This document shows positions 8,308 through 16,873 of a DNA stretch of 64,000 nt, piece by piece (the stretch's first letter is position 1; each line of letters begins with the position of its first letter). This DNA is from JAJPHW01 sp963799065. GTDB lineage: Bacteria > Acidobacteriota > Terriglobia > Terriglobales > Acidobacteriaceae. The notes beneath the pieces are model-generated. The model was not told the origin of the DNA and made no database searches. It was given only the letters and a program-made list of their open reading frames with translations. The translations under genes were made by a program, and so were the position numbers. The stretch is from the NCBI GenBank assembly GCA_963799065.1, contig CAWCVJ010000001.1, positions 124,001 through 188,000 of the forward strand. The letters run 5' to 3'.

Positions 8308-8550
8308 CTAGATCAACGCGCCTAATAGGTTGTTGATTGTGGTTAGGTTGGGGTCGGCTGCGTCGGTGCCGTTGACGAGCTGATTGAGAAGCGTTTTCAC
8401 TTCTGTGATTTTCAGCAGGCAGAGGTTGGCGTTGCCGTGGAGGTCTTGCAAGTGTCCGGCGCCAGTGAGGGATTTGGCGATGGATGCGGCGGTGAAAGCG
8501 GTGGTGGCGACGGTGGTGGTGTCGGTGAGGATGTGGGTGGATGGGGCCAT
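8308..8550 (-). CDS. Small conserved-position phage head protein, function unknown
   Basis: 80 residues (MAPSTHILTDTTTVATTAFTA...), start supported by AGGAGAAAAAATAA directly upstream. Ala/Thr-rich N-terminus and a predicted helical C-terminal half (ITEVKTLLNQLVNG). No cysteine pair, signal peptide or membrane segment. It lies between the scaffold-like and capsid genes, a slot used by head decoration or scaffold accessory proteins; the function is not known. Confidence 0.6.
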   Translation of the reverse strand: MAPSTHILTDTTTVATTAFTAASIAKSLTGAGHLQDLHGNANLCLLKITEVKTLLNQLVNGTDAADPNLTTINNLLGALI

Positions 8551-8601
8551 TTATTTTTTCTCCTAGTCTTTTATTTGATTTTTCTGAGCGTGGGGCGAGG
8601 G

Positions 8602-9021
8602 TTACTCGAGCATTCCGGCGCGGGCCATTTCGGCTTTTACGGCGATGCGTTGTTCGATGGTGAGGGCTTGCAGAGTTTTGTCGAGGACGGCGGGATCCAT
8701 GCGTTCGCCGGCGTCGCTGTGTTTGCTGAGGACGGCTGTCGCGAGCGGGGAAAGAGTTTTGCGGGAGAGTCGTGCAGCCTGGGCGCGGAGCTCGGTGTTA
8801 GCGCGTTCGAGTTCGGCGACACGGGATTCGAGTTCTGTGGGACGATCGTGCGAGGACCGGTGATCGCGTTGGAGGCCGTCTTCGACTGCGGCTACGATGC
8901 GGTCGACCTTGGCGTTGAGGGATTGTTGTTGTCCGTCGAGACTGGTGAGCACGCGGTCGAGAGTTTCGGCGGCGGCGGCGAGTTTTTCTGCGGTAATGGC
9001 GAGCTGGGTTTCTTGTTCCAT
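8602..9021 (-). CDS. Scaffold-like coiled-coil phage protein
   Basis: 139 residues from ATG at 9021, chosen for the AAGGAGAACCACC site; a longer frame to 9066 lacks one. Residues about 5-95 are strongly helical with heptad character (KLAAAAETLDRVLTSLDGQQ, then VAELERANTELRAQAARLSR). The C-terminal third (LDKTLQALTIEQRIAVKAEM) is also helical. Placement between the maturation protease and the capsid gene and the coiled-coil composition suggest a scaffolding or capsid-assembly role. Confidence 0.6.
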   Translation of the reverse strand: MEQETQLAITAEKLAAAAETLDRVLTSLDGQQQSLNAKVDRIVAAVEDGLQRDHRSSHDRPTELESRVAELERANTELRAQAARLSRKTLSPLATAVLSKHSDAGERMDPAVLDKTLQALTIEQRIAVKAEMARAGMLE

Positions 9022-9132
9022 GGTGGTTCTCCTTTTTTGTGTAAGTGCGATATGGAAGCGAGCCAAACGCGCGTTTGTGGGGTCGCGAAGTGCGCGACCC
9101 TTCGCGCGGCTCGCGTAGATCCTTCACTTCGT

Positions 9133-9657
9133 TCAGGATGACTGCGTCATTTCGATCCAGGTGTCGCGGTAGGCGGCTTTGTCGCGCATTAGGATTGCGG
9201 CTCCGGTGAAGGTGACTTTGGTTAACGTCCAAATTTTGGCGCGAATGTCGGCGACGCGGGCGTCGGCGATTTCGTAGGACATGCCGAGAAGCCGGGGACG
9301 GCTGTGTTTGTTGATCTCGGAGACAATCTCGGGAAAGTCTTTGGCGTAGAGATAGCCGCCGAGTTCGAGGGAGCGTCCGACGATGTCGGCGCGGGTGATG
9401 ACGCCGACTTTGCGTCGGGCGTCGTGGCGATCGAGATTGGGCGAATAGTCGAGGCCCATGCCGAGCAGCGAAGGCAGGGCGGCTTCGGCGGCGTGGCGGG
9501 TGAGGACGACGCGATGGCCGCGGGATCCGGCGGGGGCTTTGTCGGAGGCGACATTGACCAGCGTGAGCACTCCGCGAAAAGATTCGCGGTTGGGATGATC
9601 GAGTACCGGCGGCATGGCGATGGCCATGGATTGCAAGTCCAGTTTGTTTAGTTGCAC
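9133..9657 (-). CDS. Prohead maturation protease candidate
   Basis: 174 residues from GTG at 9657, preceded by GGGGACAAA; the same frame remains open further upstream but there overlaps the portal gene and is non-coding. The pattern resembles HK97-type (S78) prohead proteases: a His in NLDRHDARRKVGVI (about 73), strands GRSLELGGYLYAKDF, and a Ser in LLGMSYEI (about 122) at the position of the catalytic serine. Order portal, protease, scaffold-like, capsid is canonical. The similarity is by motif pattern only, so confidence is moderate. Confidence 0.65.
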   Translation of the reverse strand: MQLNKLDLQSMAIAMPPVLDHPNRESFRGVLTLVNVASDKAPAGSRGHRVVLTRHAAEAALPSLLGMGLDYSPNLDRHDARRKVGVITRADIVGRSLELGGYLYAKDFPEIVSEINKHSRPRLLGMSYEIADARVADIRAKIWTLTKVTFTGAAILMRDKAAYRDTWIEMTQSS

Positions 9658-9689
9658 TTTGTCCCCTTTGAATTTGCGTGCCGGAAAAA

Positions 9690-10907
9690 TTATTGGGCGA
9701 GCGGGCCGAGGCCGCGCATTTGGCGAACTTCGTTGATGGTGACGATTCCGTTTTGCAGCAGGATGGCCTGGATTTGCGCTTCTTCCATGGGATCGCCGGT
9801 GGAGTCGACGTCGATGAAAACGAATTCGAGATCGGGCCAGCCAAGTTTTTTCGCGATGGCTTCGCGAGATAAATATTCGGCGAGCAGGCGGGCGGTGGGG
9901 ACGATGGCCTGGAGGAATGCCTGGTCGGACATTTCTTCGGCGGTGGAGCGATTGACGTCGCGTTCGAGGCCGAGCGATTGCGGTGGAAGGTCGAAAGCGT
10001 TGGCGATGACGCGAATGAGAAATTCCTGCCAACTCAGGCGGAGGTCGGCGTCGGTGCCTCCACCGAAGCGGAGGACTTCGGGCTTATTTTCGACGGAGAG
10101 GATGGGGACGCGTCCGGTGCCTTCGATTTCGTCCTGCCACCAGCGGATGATGCGTTCGTGATTCTCTGGGCTGAGGCCCTGGAGCCAGAGTGCGTAATCG
10201 GCGACGGTGTTGGAGGCGAGTTTGGCGGCGTAGCGGTGCGCGCCGAGGAATGCGTTGACGGCTTCGAAGGCGACTTCGAGGCGTCCGAGACCGAAGGGCG
10301 AATAGGTGCGCGGGTTGAGGCGAATGTAGATGAGCTGGTCGTCATTGAGCATGATGTTGCCGTCGGGGCCGGGCTTGCCGGTGACCTGAACGTAGCGGAC
10401 GGAGTCGGGGGAGCCGTCCCAGTCGGTCTTCATGCGGATGGTTGCGCCGTCGACGGGCCAGAGAGTGAGCGGGGATGCGGCGTCGCCGGTCGAGTCGATT
10501 TCGATTGCGCCGAAGCCGCCGACGATGACGTCTTCGAGGACCTGTTCGGCGAGGGAGCGGAAGGAGTCATCGGGGTTGGGGGATTGGAAATTTTGGGTGA
10601 GGGCGGTGATTCGCGAGTCTTTGTTCGCCTCGTAACCGTCGGCGGGAGTGCGTCCGGGGCGAGGTTGGACGCGCCAACGCATTCCGGCGATGCGGTCTTT
10701 TATTGTGTTGATGGCTTTGCGGGCCACCGGGGTTTCGGAGAAGCGGCGCAGGTTAATGGGCGTTGGTTTGGGGAAAGAGTCGGCGCGCGGCCCATAGGTG
10801 TTGAGGATTGAAGGCAGCGCGAGGGTGCGGCGTTTGGCGATGGCGGTCTCTGGAGACGCGCCGGCAATGCGGCGCAGTGCGCCGCGGATACGGTTTGATA
10901 TTTGCAT
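9690..10907 (-). CDS. Phage portal protein (HK97-like)
   Basis: 405 residues, full length for siphovirus portals. Typical features: N-terminal SETPVARKAINTIKDRIAGM segment, wing region YVQVTGKPGPDG, LIYIRLNPRTYSPFGLGRLE, and a C-terminal stem/crown region with EFLIRVIANAFDLPPQSLGL and DVNRSTAEEMSDQAFLQAIV. The gene lies between the DUF3037/HipA-like insertion (upstream) and the protease gene (downstream, 32 bases away). It forms the dodecameric DNA gate at one capsid vertex and docks the terminase. Confidence 0.92.
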   Translation of the reverse strand: MQISNRIRGALRRIAGASPETAIAKRRTLALPSILNTYGPRADSFPKPTPINLRRFSETPVARKAINTIKDRIAGMRWRVQPRPGRTPADGYEANKDSRITALTQNFQSPNPDDSFRSLAEQVLEDVIVGGFGAIEIDSTGDAASPLTLWPVDGATIRMKTDWDGSPDSVRYVQVTGKPGPDGNIMLNDDQLIYIRLNPRTYSPFGLGRLEVAFEAVNAFLGAHRYAAKLASNTVADYALWLQGLSPENHERIIRWWQDEIEGTGRVPILSVENKPEVLRFGGGTDADLRLSWQEFLIRVIANAFDLPPQSLGLERDVNRSTAEEMSDQAFLQAIVPTARLLAEYLSREAIAKKLGWPDLEFVFIDVDSTGDPMEEAQIQAILLQNGIVTINEVRQMRGLGPLAQ

Positions 10908-10950
10908 GGGATTTTTGGAGCGATGTGTTTCTTATGCTTGTCAGCGGAGC

Positions 10951-11047
10951 GAGTGTCGTCCCTACGGGACTCTTTGGGTCTATTCGTTCCTCAACCCACG
11001 GCTTACGCCGTGGGCTTTAATATTTCGCCGCTTCGCGGCTGGATTTT
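10951..11047. repeat. Palindromic composite repeat, family D
   Basis: Three stems in order: GTCCCTACGGGAC, CCCACGGCTTACGCCGTGGG followed by CTTTAATATTT, and CGCCGCTTCGCGGCTGGA. The same three-part arrangement appears at 12,750, 28,961 and 31,796, two of them outside the phage block. It fills the gap between portal and DUF3037 genes. Confidence 0.8.
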
Positions 11048-11055
11048 CTGTGCGA

Positions 11056-11856
11056 TTACGCTCTGAGTTCCAGTCTGGCGGTTTCTGCGATTTGGGGCAT
11101 TTGGGATAGCGGGGCGATTTTTATTTTTTCGTCTTGCAGGGCTTGGAGAGCAAAGGTGATTAGTTCTGGTTGCGTGTCCAGGTCGTCGTCGATCACCGCG
11201 GTTAAGTGCGATGTTAGCTGGTTCACGCGGGTGATTCCTAGGGCGACTTTGGGATATCTTGCTGCTAGCAGGACTGCGGCGTCGATGCCCGGTTTCAGCG
11301 ATACGGCTTGGAATAGGTGCATGGTGTTGTCGATGCGGTATCCGAAATCGAATTTAAAGGGGTCGCCGGGTTTGGTGTAGGGTTCGGCGGCGATGTTTCT
11401 GGCGACGAGGCCGGCGATTCCTGCGTGAGTCCAGGCGTCGGTCATGCCGTTGAGGATCACCATTCTTCCGGATGTGGCGCGTCTAGTGGATTCGATGGCG
11501 GCGCGGTCGAGATACGTGGTTGTGAGCTTTGTGATTTCGGCGGCGAAGTTTTCTGTTTCGTAGCTGGCGGTCTCTGAGATTTGGATCGAGTTCGATAACG
11601 ATTCGCGAAGTCTTTTTAGTTTTAGCTCGCGGTCGTCGGTGTTTAGGAGCGATTGCAGGTCGCGTCCTATGGCTTCGAGATATTCGGTGTCGACTTGCGG
11701 GTCAAGGCAGCGGATCGGTTGCCATTCTTTCACCAGGCGGACTACGGCTGATGCTTCGGAGTCGATGGCAACGAAGCCGAAGTTTATGAATTCTTCGCGG
11801 ACTATGTTGGGGACATAGCGGAGGAGGAAGAATTCGAGATGTTTTTTGTTGGGCAA
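11056..11856 (-). CDS. DUF3037 family protein, partner of the HipA-like kinase
   Basis: 266 residues from TTG at 11856, 9 bases after the stop of the HipA-like gene, so the two form an operon. The N-terminus (FFLLRYVPNIVREEFINFGFVAID) is characteristic of DUF3037 proteins, which are commonly found next to HipA-like kinases. No membrane segment or enzyme motif is visible. By analogy with other HipA pairs the protein may neutralise, guide or form a complex with the kinase, but its role is not established. The pair sits between terminase and portal genes of the prophage and is not a structural function, so it is best read as a moron. Confidence 0.8.
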   Translation of the reverse strand: MPNKKHLEFFLLRYVPNIVREEFINFGFVAIDSEASAVVRLVKEWQPIRCLDPQVDTEYLEAIGRDLQSLLNTDDRELKLKRLRESLSNSIQISETASYETENFAAEITKLTTTYLDRAAIESTRRATSGRMVILNGMTDAWTHAGIAGLVARNIAAEPYTKPGDPFKFDFGYRIDNTMHLFQAVSLKPGIDAAVLLAARYPKVALGITRVNQLTSHLTAVIDDDLDTQPELITFALQALQDEKIKIAPLSQMPQIAETARLELRA

Positions 11857-11865
11857 TTTTCGTTC

Positions 11866-12669
11866 TCAATCCTCCAGCCAGTTTGGAAATGGTCTTCTTG
11901 GCGACGTGCGGAAGGCTGCTATTAGTTCTCTTACCCGTTCGCGGCGGTCGATTAGTGTTTGCGCCAGGATTTCCAGCGCGCCCCAGTCGCTGCCGTACCA
12001 TTCTGGCGGGATGCCGTCGGCGGCGTCCCAGATGGATTGGGCTTGCATGTTTTCAACCCGCGAGAGCCAGGGCTCGAATGAATGCCAGCCTTTGACTCCG
12101 GCGTAGACTTCGTTGCGGGCGTAGACGCCGCGCAGGGGCGAGTCTGGGAACGTCCACTCGCCGGCATTGAAGCAGTAGCCCTGATCTATGAATGTGACGG
12201 TGTACTTGCGTTCTCTCATGCGGCGCCAAAAGGCTGCCTGACGGCCGTTGGCGTTGCCGGTCCATTTGTCGATGACCAACATTCCGGCGAAAGTTTCGAG
12301 GTTGCGGACGCGCTCCATCATTTCGGAGGGCAGGTAGTCGAAGACCTGGCCTTCGAGTGGACTGATGACCATGCGCGATCCGAATTGCAGGCCGGGTTGG
12401 CAGGGGATGGAGCTGCCCGCAAGTTGGATGTTTAGTTCGGGCGTATGTTGCAGCAGCCAGTCACCGACTTCGACGACGGCCGTGGCGGGGACGGGAAGCT
12501 CGGTGGTCTCCGCAAGGCGCGTGGCGAGCAATTCGTTGGCCAGGACGCGGAGGTGTTGCGGATTGTTAAGAAATTTGACGACGTAATAGTGACCGTCGGA
12601 GCAGCGCATGAGGTGGCCCTGGGCACCTCCTCTCATGCGACGAACGTGTTGCACCGCGAGCACCGGCAA
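11866..12669 (-). CDS. HipA-like kinase (HipA_2 type), lacks the N-terminal HipA domain
   Basis: 267 residues from TTG at 12669, with AGGAGCAATC as ribosome-binding site. Motifs: GGAQGHLMRC glycine-rich loop (about 14-23), VVKF with Lys 32, NELLATRLAE helix (about 45-54), catalytic-like IDKWTGNANGRQ with D134, N139 and N141, and FIDQGYCF with D162 in the DFG-like position. This is the short single-domain HipA-like group that pairs with DUF3037, not the classical HipB-dependent toxin. No HTH gene is adjacent. It is probably an active protein kinase, with unknown target. Placed between terminase and portal genes with palindromic repeats on both sides of the two-gene unit. Confidence 0.85.
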   Translation of the reverse strand: MPVLAVQHVRRMRGGAQGHLMRCSDGHYYVVKFLNNPQHLRVLANELLATRLAETTELPVPATAVVEVGDWLLQHTPELNIQLAGSSIPCQPGLQFGSRMVISPLEGQVFDYLPSEMMERVRNLETFAGMLVIDKWTGNANGRQAAFWRRMRERKYTVTFIDQGYCFNAGEWTFPDSPLRGVYARNEVYAGVKGWHSFEPWLSRVENMQAQSIWDAADGIPPEWYGSDWGALEILAQTLIDRRERVRELIAAFRTSPRRPFPNWLED

Positions 12670-12749
12670 GATTGCTCCTGTGAAGGCGAATCATAGCGCG
12701 ATGTGGGCGCAGGAGATGTGATGGATGAACATGGGGCTCTCGCGGGAAT

Positions 12750-12840
12750 CCTGTCGTCCCCGGACTCTTTGTTCTCTCTCCTTCTTTAGCCGGCACTGAC
12801 GTGCCGGGCTTTCATATTTCGTCTCTTCGGGACTGGAGTG
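12750..12840. repeat. Palindromic composite repeat, family D
   Basis: Contains GTCGTCCCCGGACTCTTTG, then GCCGGCACTGACGTGCCGGGC followed by TTTCAT, then TCTCTTCGGGACTGGAG. Together with the copy at 10,951 it brackets the DUF3037/HipA-like pair (spacing about 1.7 kb, same orientation). Confidence 0.8.
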
Positions 12841-12881
12841 CGTTTGGTACAACTCCGTCGCTTCGCGACGCGGCGCTTCGC

Positions 12882-14390
12882 TCATGACAAGATGTTGAAG
12901 CCTGTGATGGTGATAAGGCTTATGGGCGGCGGTATTTTGCCGGCTACTTGTTGGCGTGAGGCTAGGGCTATGGCCATGGCCATTACGCGGTCGTCGTGAG
13001 CTCCGGTGGCAGCGCCGGAGGTGCCGTCTTTGTGTCTGACGAAGGTGCGACATTCGTTGAGCAGCGCTATGCTGCGAAACAGTTCTGGACTGCCTGAGAG
13101 CACGGCGGCGAAATTTTCGATCATTGTGGGACGGCTGGCGGCAGTCGTGAGCCATCCTTGTTGTTTACCGTCAGAGTAAACGTTGGGGTACGACTGCGAT
13201 CCCAAGTGGGCGAGCACACCGTGGCCGTGATTATTTCTTTCGACGACTAACAGCGCCGTGTTGTATTCGAGGCCGAGCGCGATCAGGCGCGTGGCGAATT
13301 CCTGCGGCGGAAAGTGGCCGGACATTTCGGCGCACTGCATGCCGGTGGTGCGATCGATCATCTGGGCGCAGGAGTAATCGCCTTCGGTGCCGCCTCCGGC
13401 GGGATCGATGCCGACGATGTACTGCTTGTCGCCGTGCGGCGGAAGCCAGATGGAGAGCCAGGTTCCGCGCTCTTCGATGGGGCGTCCGGCGTGAGCGAGA
13501 GCGCGATCGATGGCTTGGATGTCGAAGACACATTCGCTCGAAGCGCGGAAGCAGGAGACTGCGTCCTCGGCGAATTCCTGAGCGGCGAGGCCGCGCAGTT
13601 GGGCGCGATTGACTCTGCGCCAGGCGATTTGTTCGGTCGTGAGCCCCGCGAGCAGGCAGAGATGTTCTTCCTCGTCGGTGAGCGGGTCGGTGGAGACTTT
13701 GTCGAGGACGTAGGCGTCGTCGAACCACCAGGGCATGAAGTGTTTTGTGTAGCCGGTTTCGGCGGCGTGTTGCCACTCCTCATAGAAGACACCGCTGGCG
13801 CCGTTGGGCGTGGATTCGAGAACGATCTGTCCGAGTTCGGGCACGGCGGCGCGCAGTGAGGCAAGAGTTTCCTCGCCGTTCGCAAGCCAGCGGCCGACTT
13901 CGGAGCAATGCAAGTTGTGAATCGTGGTGCCGCGTCCTGCATTGACGTCGCCGGCGGTGGCGACGCGGTATTCGCTGTCCAAGTGGGGGAAAGCCATTTC
14001 GTGGACGGAAGCGCGGGAGCGGATGAGCGTGCCCTCGCGCAGCTCGCGCGGCAGGTTTTCCCAGAAACGATGGACGATGCGAAAGATCTGTTCCGCAGCT
14101 TCCTGGTCGTGGGCTACTTGCACCGTGATGGTGCCGGGTTGCGTGATGGTGCGAATAAAAAATTGCGCGGCAATGTAGCTGGTGATACCCATTTGCCGGG
14201 CTTTGAGGACGATGTTGTGTCGGGCGCAGAGCCGTTGGTAGTCGGCCTGTGCCCGGTTTACCCGCAAGGGCAGCAGTTCGCGGCTCTTGCCTCTTACTTT
14301 CAGAAGCGTGCGGATAAGAAGGTCGGAAAGGTCGCGGCGGTTGTCGAGTGCGTCTCCGAAGTGCTGGAGTAGTGCCAGGTCTAGGTTCAC
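12882..14390 (-). CDS. terL: Terminase large subunit
   Basis: 502 residues from GTG at 14390 with GAGGACTCAAT upstream. ATPase part: Walker A-like LKARQMGIT (about 62-70), adenine/Q-motif region before it, Walker B-like TTIHNLHCSEVGRW (about 154-167), and coupling motif ESTPNG. Nuclease part: GIDPAGGGTEGDYS (about 325-340), VVERNNHGHG (Asp/Glu cluster member) and GAHDDRVMA near the C-terminus, the third acidic cluster. All catalytic clusters appear present, so the packaging motor should be functional. No small-subunit gene is immediately upstream; fibre-type genes are there instead. Confidence 0.93.
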   Translation of the reverse strand: MNLDLALLQHFGDALDNRRDLSDLLIRTLLKVRGKSRELLPLRVNRAQADYQRLCARHNIVLKARQMGITSYIAAQFFIRTITQPGTITVQVAHDQEAAEQIFRIVHRFWENLPRELREGTLIRSRASVHEMAFPHLDSEYRVATAGDVNAGRGTTIHNLHCSEVGRWLANGEETLASLRAAVPELGQIVLESTPNGASGVFYEEWQHAAETGYTKHFMPWWFDDAYVLDKVSTDPLTDEEEHLCLLAGLTTEQIAWRRVNRAQLRGLAAQEFAEDAVSCFRASSECVFDIQAIDRALAHAGRPIEERGTWLSIWLPPHGDKQYIVGIDPAGGGTEGDYSCAQMIDRTTGMQCAEMSGHFPPQEFATRLIALGLEYNTALLVVERNNHGHGVLAHLGSQSYPNVYSDGKQQGWLTTAASRPTMIENFAAVLSGSPELFRSIALLNECRTFVRHKDGTSGAATGAHDDRVMAMAIALASRQQVAGKIPPPISLITITGFNILS

Positions 14391-14606
14391 ATTGAGTCCT
14401 CGCGTGCGTGGGGTGACGGGGTCATACCTCAGGCGCTAAAGCGCGAGATCAATATAAGTTGTGATTGAATGCTGAGTTAACGGACGAAGAAGAACAAAAT
14501 AGGTGCGACGGAATGAACCGCCAAAGAGCAAGCAATTACGCGATCCGAAGCATTGTTTCAAAACTCTTACTACTTCCTCCCCACGAGAAACGGGCACCAT
14601 ATAATG

Positions 14607-16838
14607 TCAGCGCAAGTGGCCTTGGCTTTGGGGGACGTAGCTGAATGCGCCGATTTCCCATCCTGTGCCGACCTGGCTTTGGTTGATGCCCATGATGTCG
14701 TATTCGTATTGGCTGCTTAGGGTCGCGCCTTGATCTACTACTGGCGAGGCTGGCGTTGGGGTGACGTTGATATTTGGTCCCGTGGCGGAGTCGACGTAGT
14801 TTGTGGTGCCTGCGTTTTGCTGCTTGGTCAGCAGATAGTTGACCAGTTGCGTGTTGGTCATCAATGTTGCGCCTGAGGATTTTAGCGCGTCCAGCATGAC
14901 TCCTACTTGTTCGGCGGAGAGTTCGTTGACGTGCCAGAAGATTCCGATGGGGACGCCCCAGACTGCGGACTTGAAGACCAGGGCTTTGAGTTTGTTGGCG
15001 AGCTGGGCGTCGGTGAGATTTTGGAAGTTGGGGACCATGCCCTGGCTGAGGATGTTTTGGATGTCGATACCGGTGGAGAGCAGGGTTGCGGCGTTGGGCG
15101 ATGGTTGCATGCTGCCGGAGCCGCGCGATCCGGTGAATCCTGCGGCGGCGGCGATGACTTCGGTGGATGGATCTTCGTAGCTGCCGGGGTAGACGTAGAC
15201 CATGTGTGCTGGGAGTCCGGTGAGATTGGAGGTCATCCATGATTTTGCCCAATTCATTTCGTCGGTTTCGAGTTGGGCGGAATTCATGAGCAATAAATAA
15301 GGAGCGGCCTTGATGTCGGTGGGCGGAATGCTGGCGAGGTCTTCGCTCTTTACGGCGGACTTCATGTTGGGGTCGGCGGTGACGGAAAAGACTCCGCGCT
15401 GATTGAGGGTGTAGATGACGCCGCCGAGAGTGTCGAGTCCGGTGGGCGGGTTGTCGGTTCCAGAGGAGGAAAAGTTCCAGCTAACTTGCGCGTTGGGATC
15501 GCCAGGCGCGGTGATGGTGAATTGGTTGTTCGAGATCGAAAGCATCACGCTGCTGGCGGCTGTGCCTGTGTATTGGATCGTGAATGCGTTGGGGAACACG
15601 TAGTACTGGTGCGAGACGGAGTGAGTGTTCACGTCCCAGCCGGCGTTGATCCAGGATTGGAATGTTGGAACGAGTTGTTGCGAGAGGCTATATCCGGTGA
15701 CTACGGCGATGCTGAGCGGAACTCCTTTGGCGGCGATCATGGGCAACAGGGCTTCGATGTATTGATGAGAGCCGTCGACCAATCCTGGATCGTCGTAGGT
15801 AACGGTGATGCGGGCGGGGTATTGCATGAATCCAGTGATGTTGGGCGGGGTGTCGACGTCGAGATTGTTGCCGCCGTTGATGGGGCCGGGGGTGCCGGTG
15901 ATGTCGGTGGAGATTCCGGTGGCGATGTTGTTGGCGTAGAAGTGGCAGTAGGAGTAGGTGACGGCGGCGGTGTTGTCCATGAGGCCGTAGGTGCGGTTGG
16001 CGTAGGCGCGGGCGTTCTTGAGTTCGATGGCGGTGGGCGTGCCGTCGAAGCGGTAGCCGACGTAGTTGCGATGCGAATCGGTGTTGTAGAGATGAATGTC
16101 GCTGGGGATGCCGGAGGGGTGAACGTAGAATCCGATGGGGACGGTGGCGTTGGGAATCTGGCTGTCGGCCATCATGTTGGCGAGCCAGATGTGATCGCTC
16201 GCGCCTTGAATCTGGACGCCGTATCCGTCATACCAATCGAGTTTGATGTGCTGAATCTGCACGTAGGTGATGTTGTTGAGATTGATGAGAGCCTGTCCGC
16301 TGAGAATCATGGGTGTGACGGAGGTGAAGTGCGTTACGGGATTACCGGAGGCGGACCAGACGTAGAGATTTTGGGCGACAGGATCGTAGTACCAATCGCG
16401 GTCGTTGGCGAGCGCGCCTTGGGCGCTGTGGGCGTTGCCCCAGATGGTGCCGAAGCGGACGAACTTTAATTGGGCGATGGGTTGCGTTCCGCTGAGTGGG
16501 ATTTGCCAGACGTTGCCGCCGGTGTTTGTCCACTGGGATGCTGTAGTGGTGTAGTTGCCGGTGAATTCGGGAGGGCGTCCGTTGCCGTAGGCGTCGAAGG
16601 TGATTAAATTTCCGGCGGTGCCGCTGGACGGTGGAGTGAGCCACTCGTTCCAGACGGCGTCGCGTTTGAAGAGAATCTGGTCGCCGGGTTGGAAGGTCGA
16701 GATGCCGACTTTGAGTAGAGTGCGCCAGGGAGTTTGCGGAGAGAGTCCGTTATTGCCGTTGCTGCCGGCGGGATCGACGTAGTAGGTGGTGGCGGATGCG
16801 GCGGTGGTGAGCAGCGCGATGGCGATGAGCGTTTTCAT
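14607..16838 (-). CDS. Secreted beta-helix protein with NodB polysaccharide-deacetylase domain
   Basis: 743 residues from ATG at 16838, AAGGAGCCCGCC upstream. Signal peptide about 1-16 (MKTLIAIALLTTAASA). Residues about 18-320 are a right-handed parallel beta-helix, beginning TTYYVDPAGSNGNNGLSPQT as in many such secreted proteins. A NodB-like domain spans about 340-610: VTYDDPG (near 348) supplies the catalytic Asp pair and THSVSHQYY (near 405) the HxxxH metal-binding motif. The C-terminal part (about 660-743) returns to beta-helix style. The fusion suggests de-acetylation of a polysaccharide bound by the helix. It lies between fibre genes and the terminase, so it may be a tail-associated or lysogeny-secreted enzyme. 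Confidence 0.8.
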   Translation of the reverse strand: MKTLIAIALLTTAASATTYYVDPAGSNGNNGLSPQTPWRTLLKVGISTFQPGDQILFKRDAVWNEWLTPPSSGTAGNLITFDAYGNGRPPEFTGNYTTTASQWTNTGGNVWQIPLSGTQPIAQLKFVRFGTIWGNAHSAQGALANDRDWYYDPVAQNLYVWSASGNPVTHFTSVTPMILSGQALINLNNITYVQIQHIKLDWYDGYGVQIQGASDHIWLANMMADSQIPNATVPIGFYVHPSGIPSDIHLYNTDSHRNYVGYRFDGTPTAIELKNARAYANRTYGLMDNTAAVTYSYCHFYANNIATGISTDITGTPGPINGGNNLDVDTPPNITGFMQYPARITVTYDDPGLVDGSHQYIEALLPMIAAKGVPLSIAVVTGYSLSQQLVPTFQSWINAGWDVNTHSVSHQYYVFPNAFTIQYTGTAASSVMLSISNNQFTITAPGDPNAQVSWNFSSSGTDNPPTGLDTLGGVIYTLNQRGVFSVTADPNMKSAVKSEDLASIPPTDIKAAPYLLLMNSAQLETDEMNWAKSWMTSNLTGLPAHMVYVYPGSYEDPSTEVIAAAAGFTGSRGSGSMQPSPNAATLLSTGIDIQNILSQGMVPNFQNLTDAQLANKLKALVFKSAVWGVPIGIFWHVNELSAEQVGVMLDALKSSGATLMTNTQLVNYLLTKQQNAGTTNYVDSATGPNINVTPTPASPVVDQGATLSSQYEYDIMGINQSQVGTGWEIGAFSYVPQSQGHLR

Positions 16839-16873
16839 GGCGGGCTCCTTTCACGGGAGATAAATTTGGGCAA

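Noticed and set aside
9658..10032. N-terminal extension of the maturation protease frame
   Set aside because: It overlaps the portal gene in another frame and is Arg/His-rich; a GTG with a good site at 9,657 is the better start.
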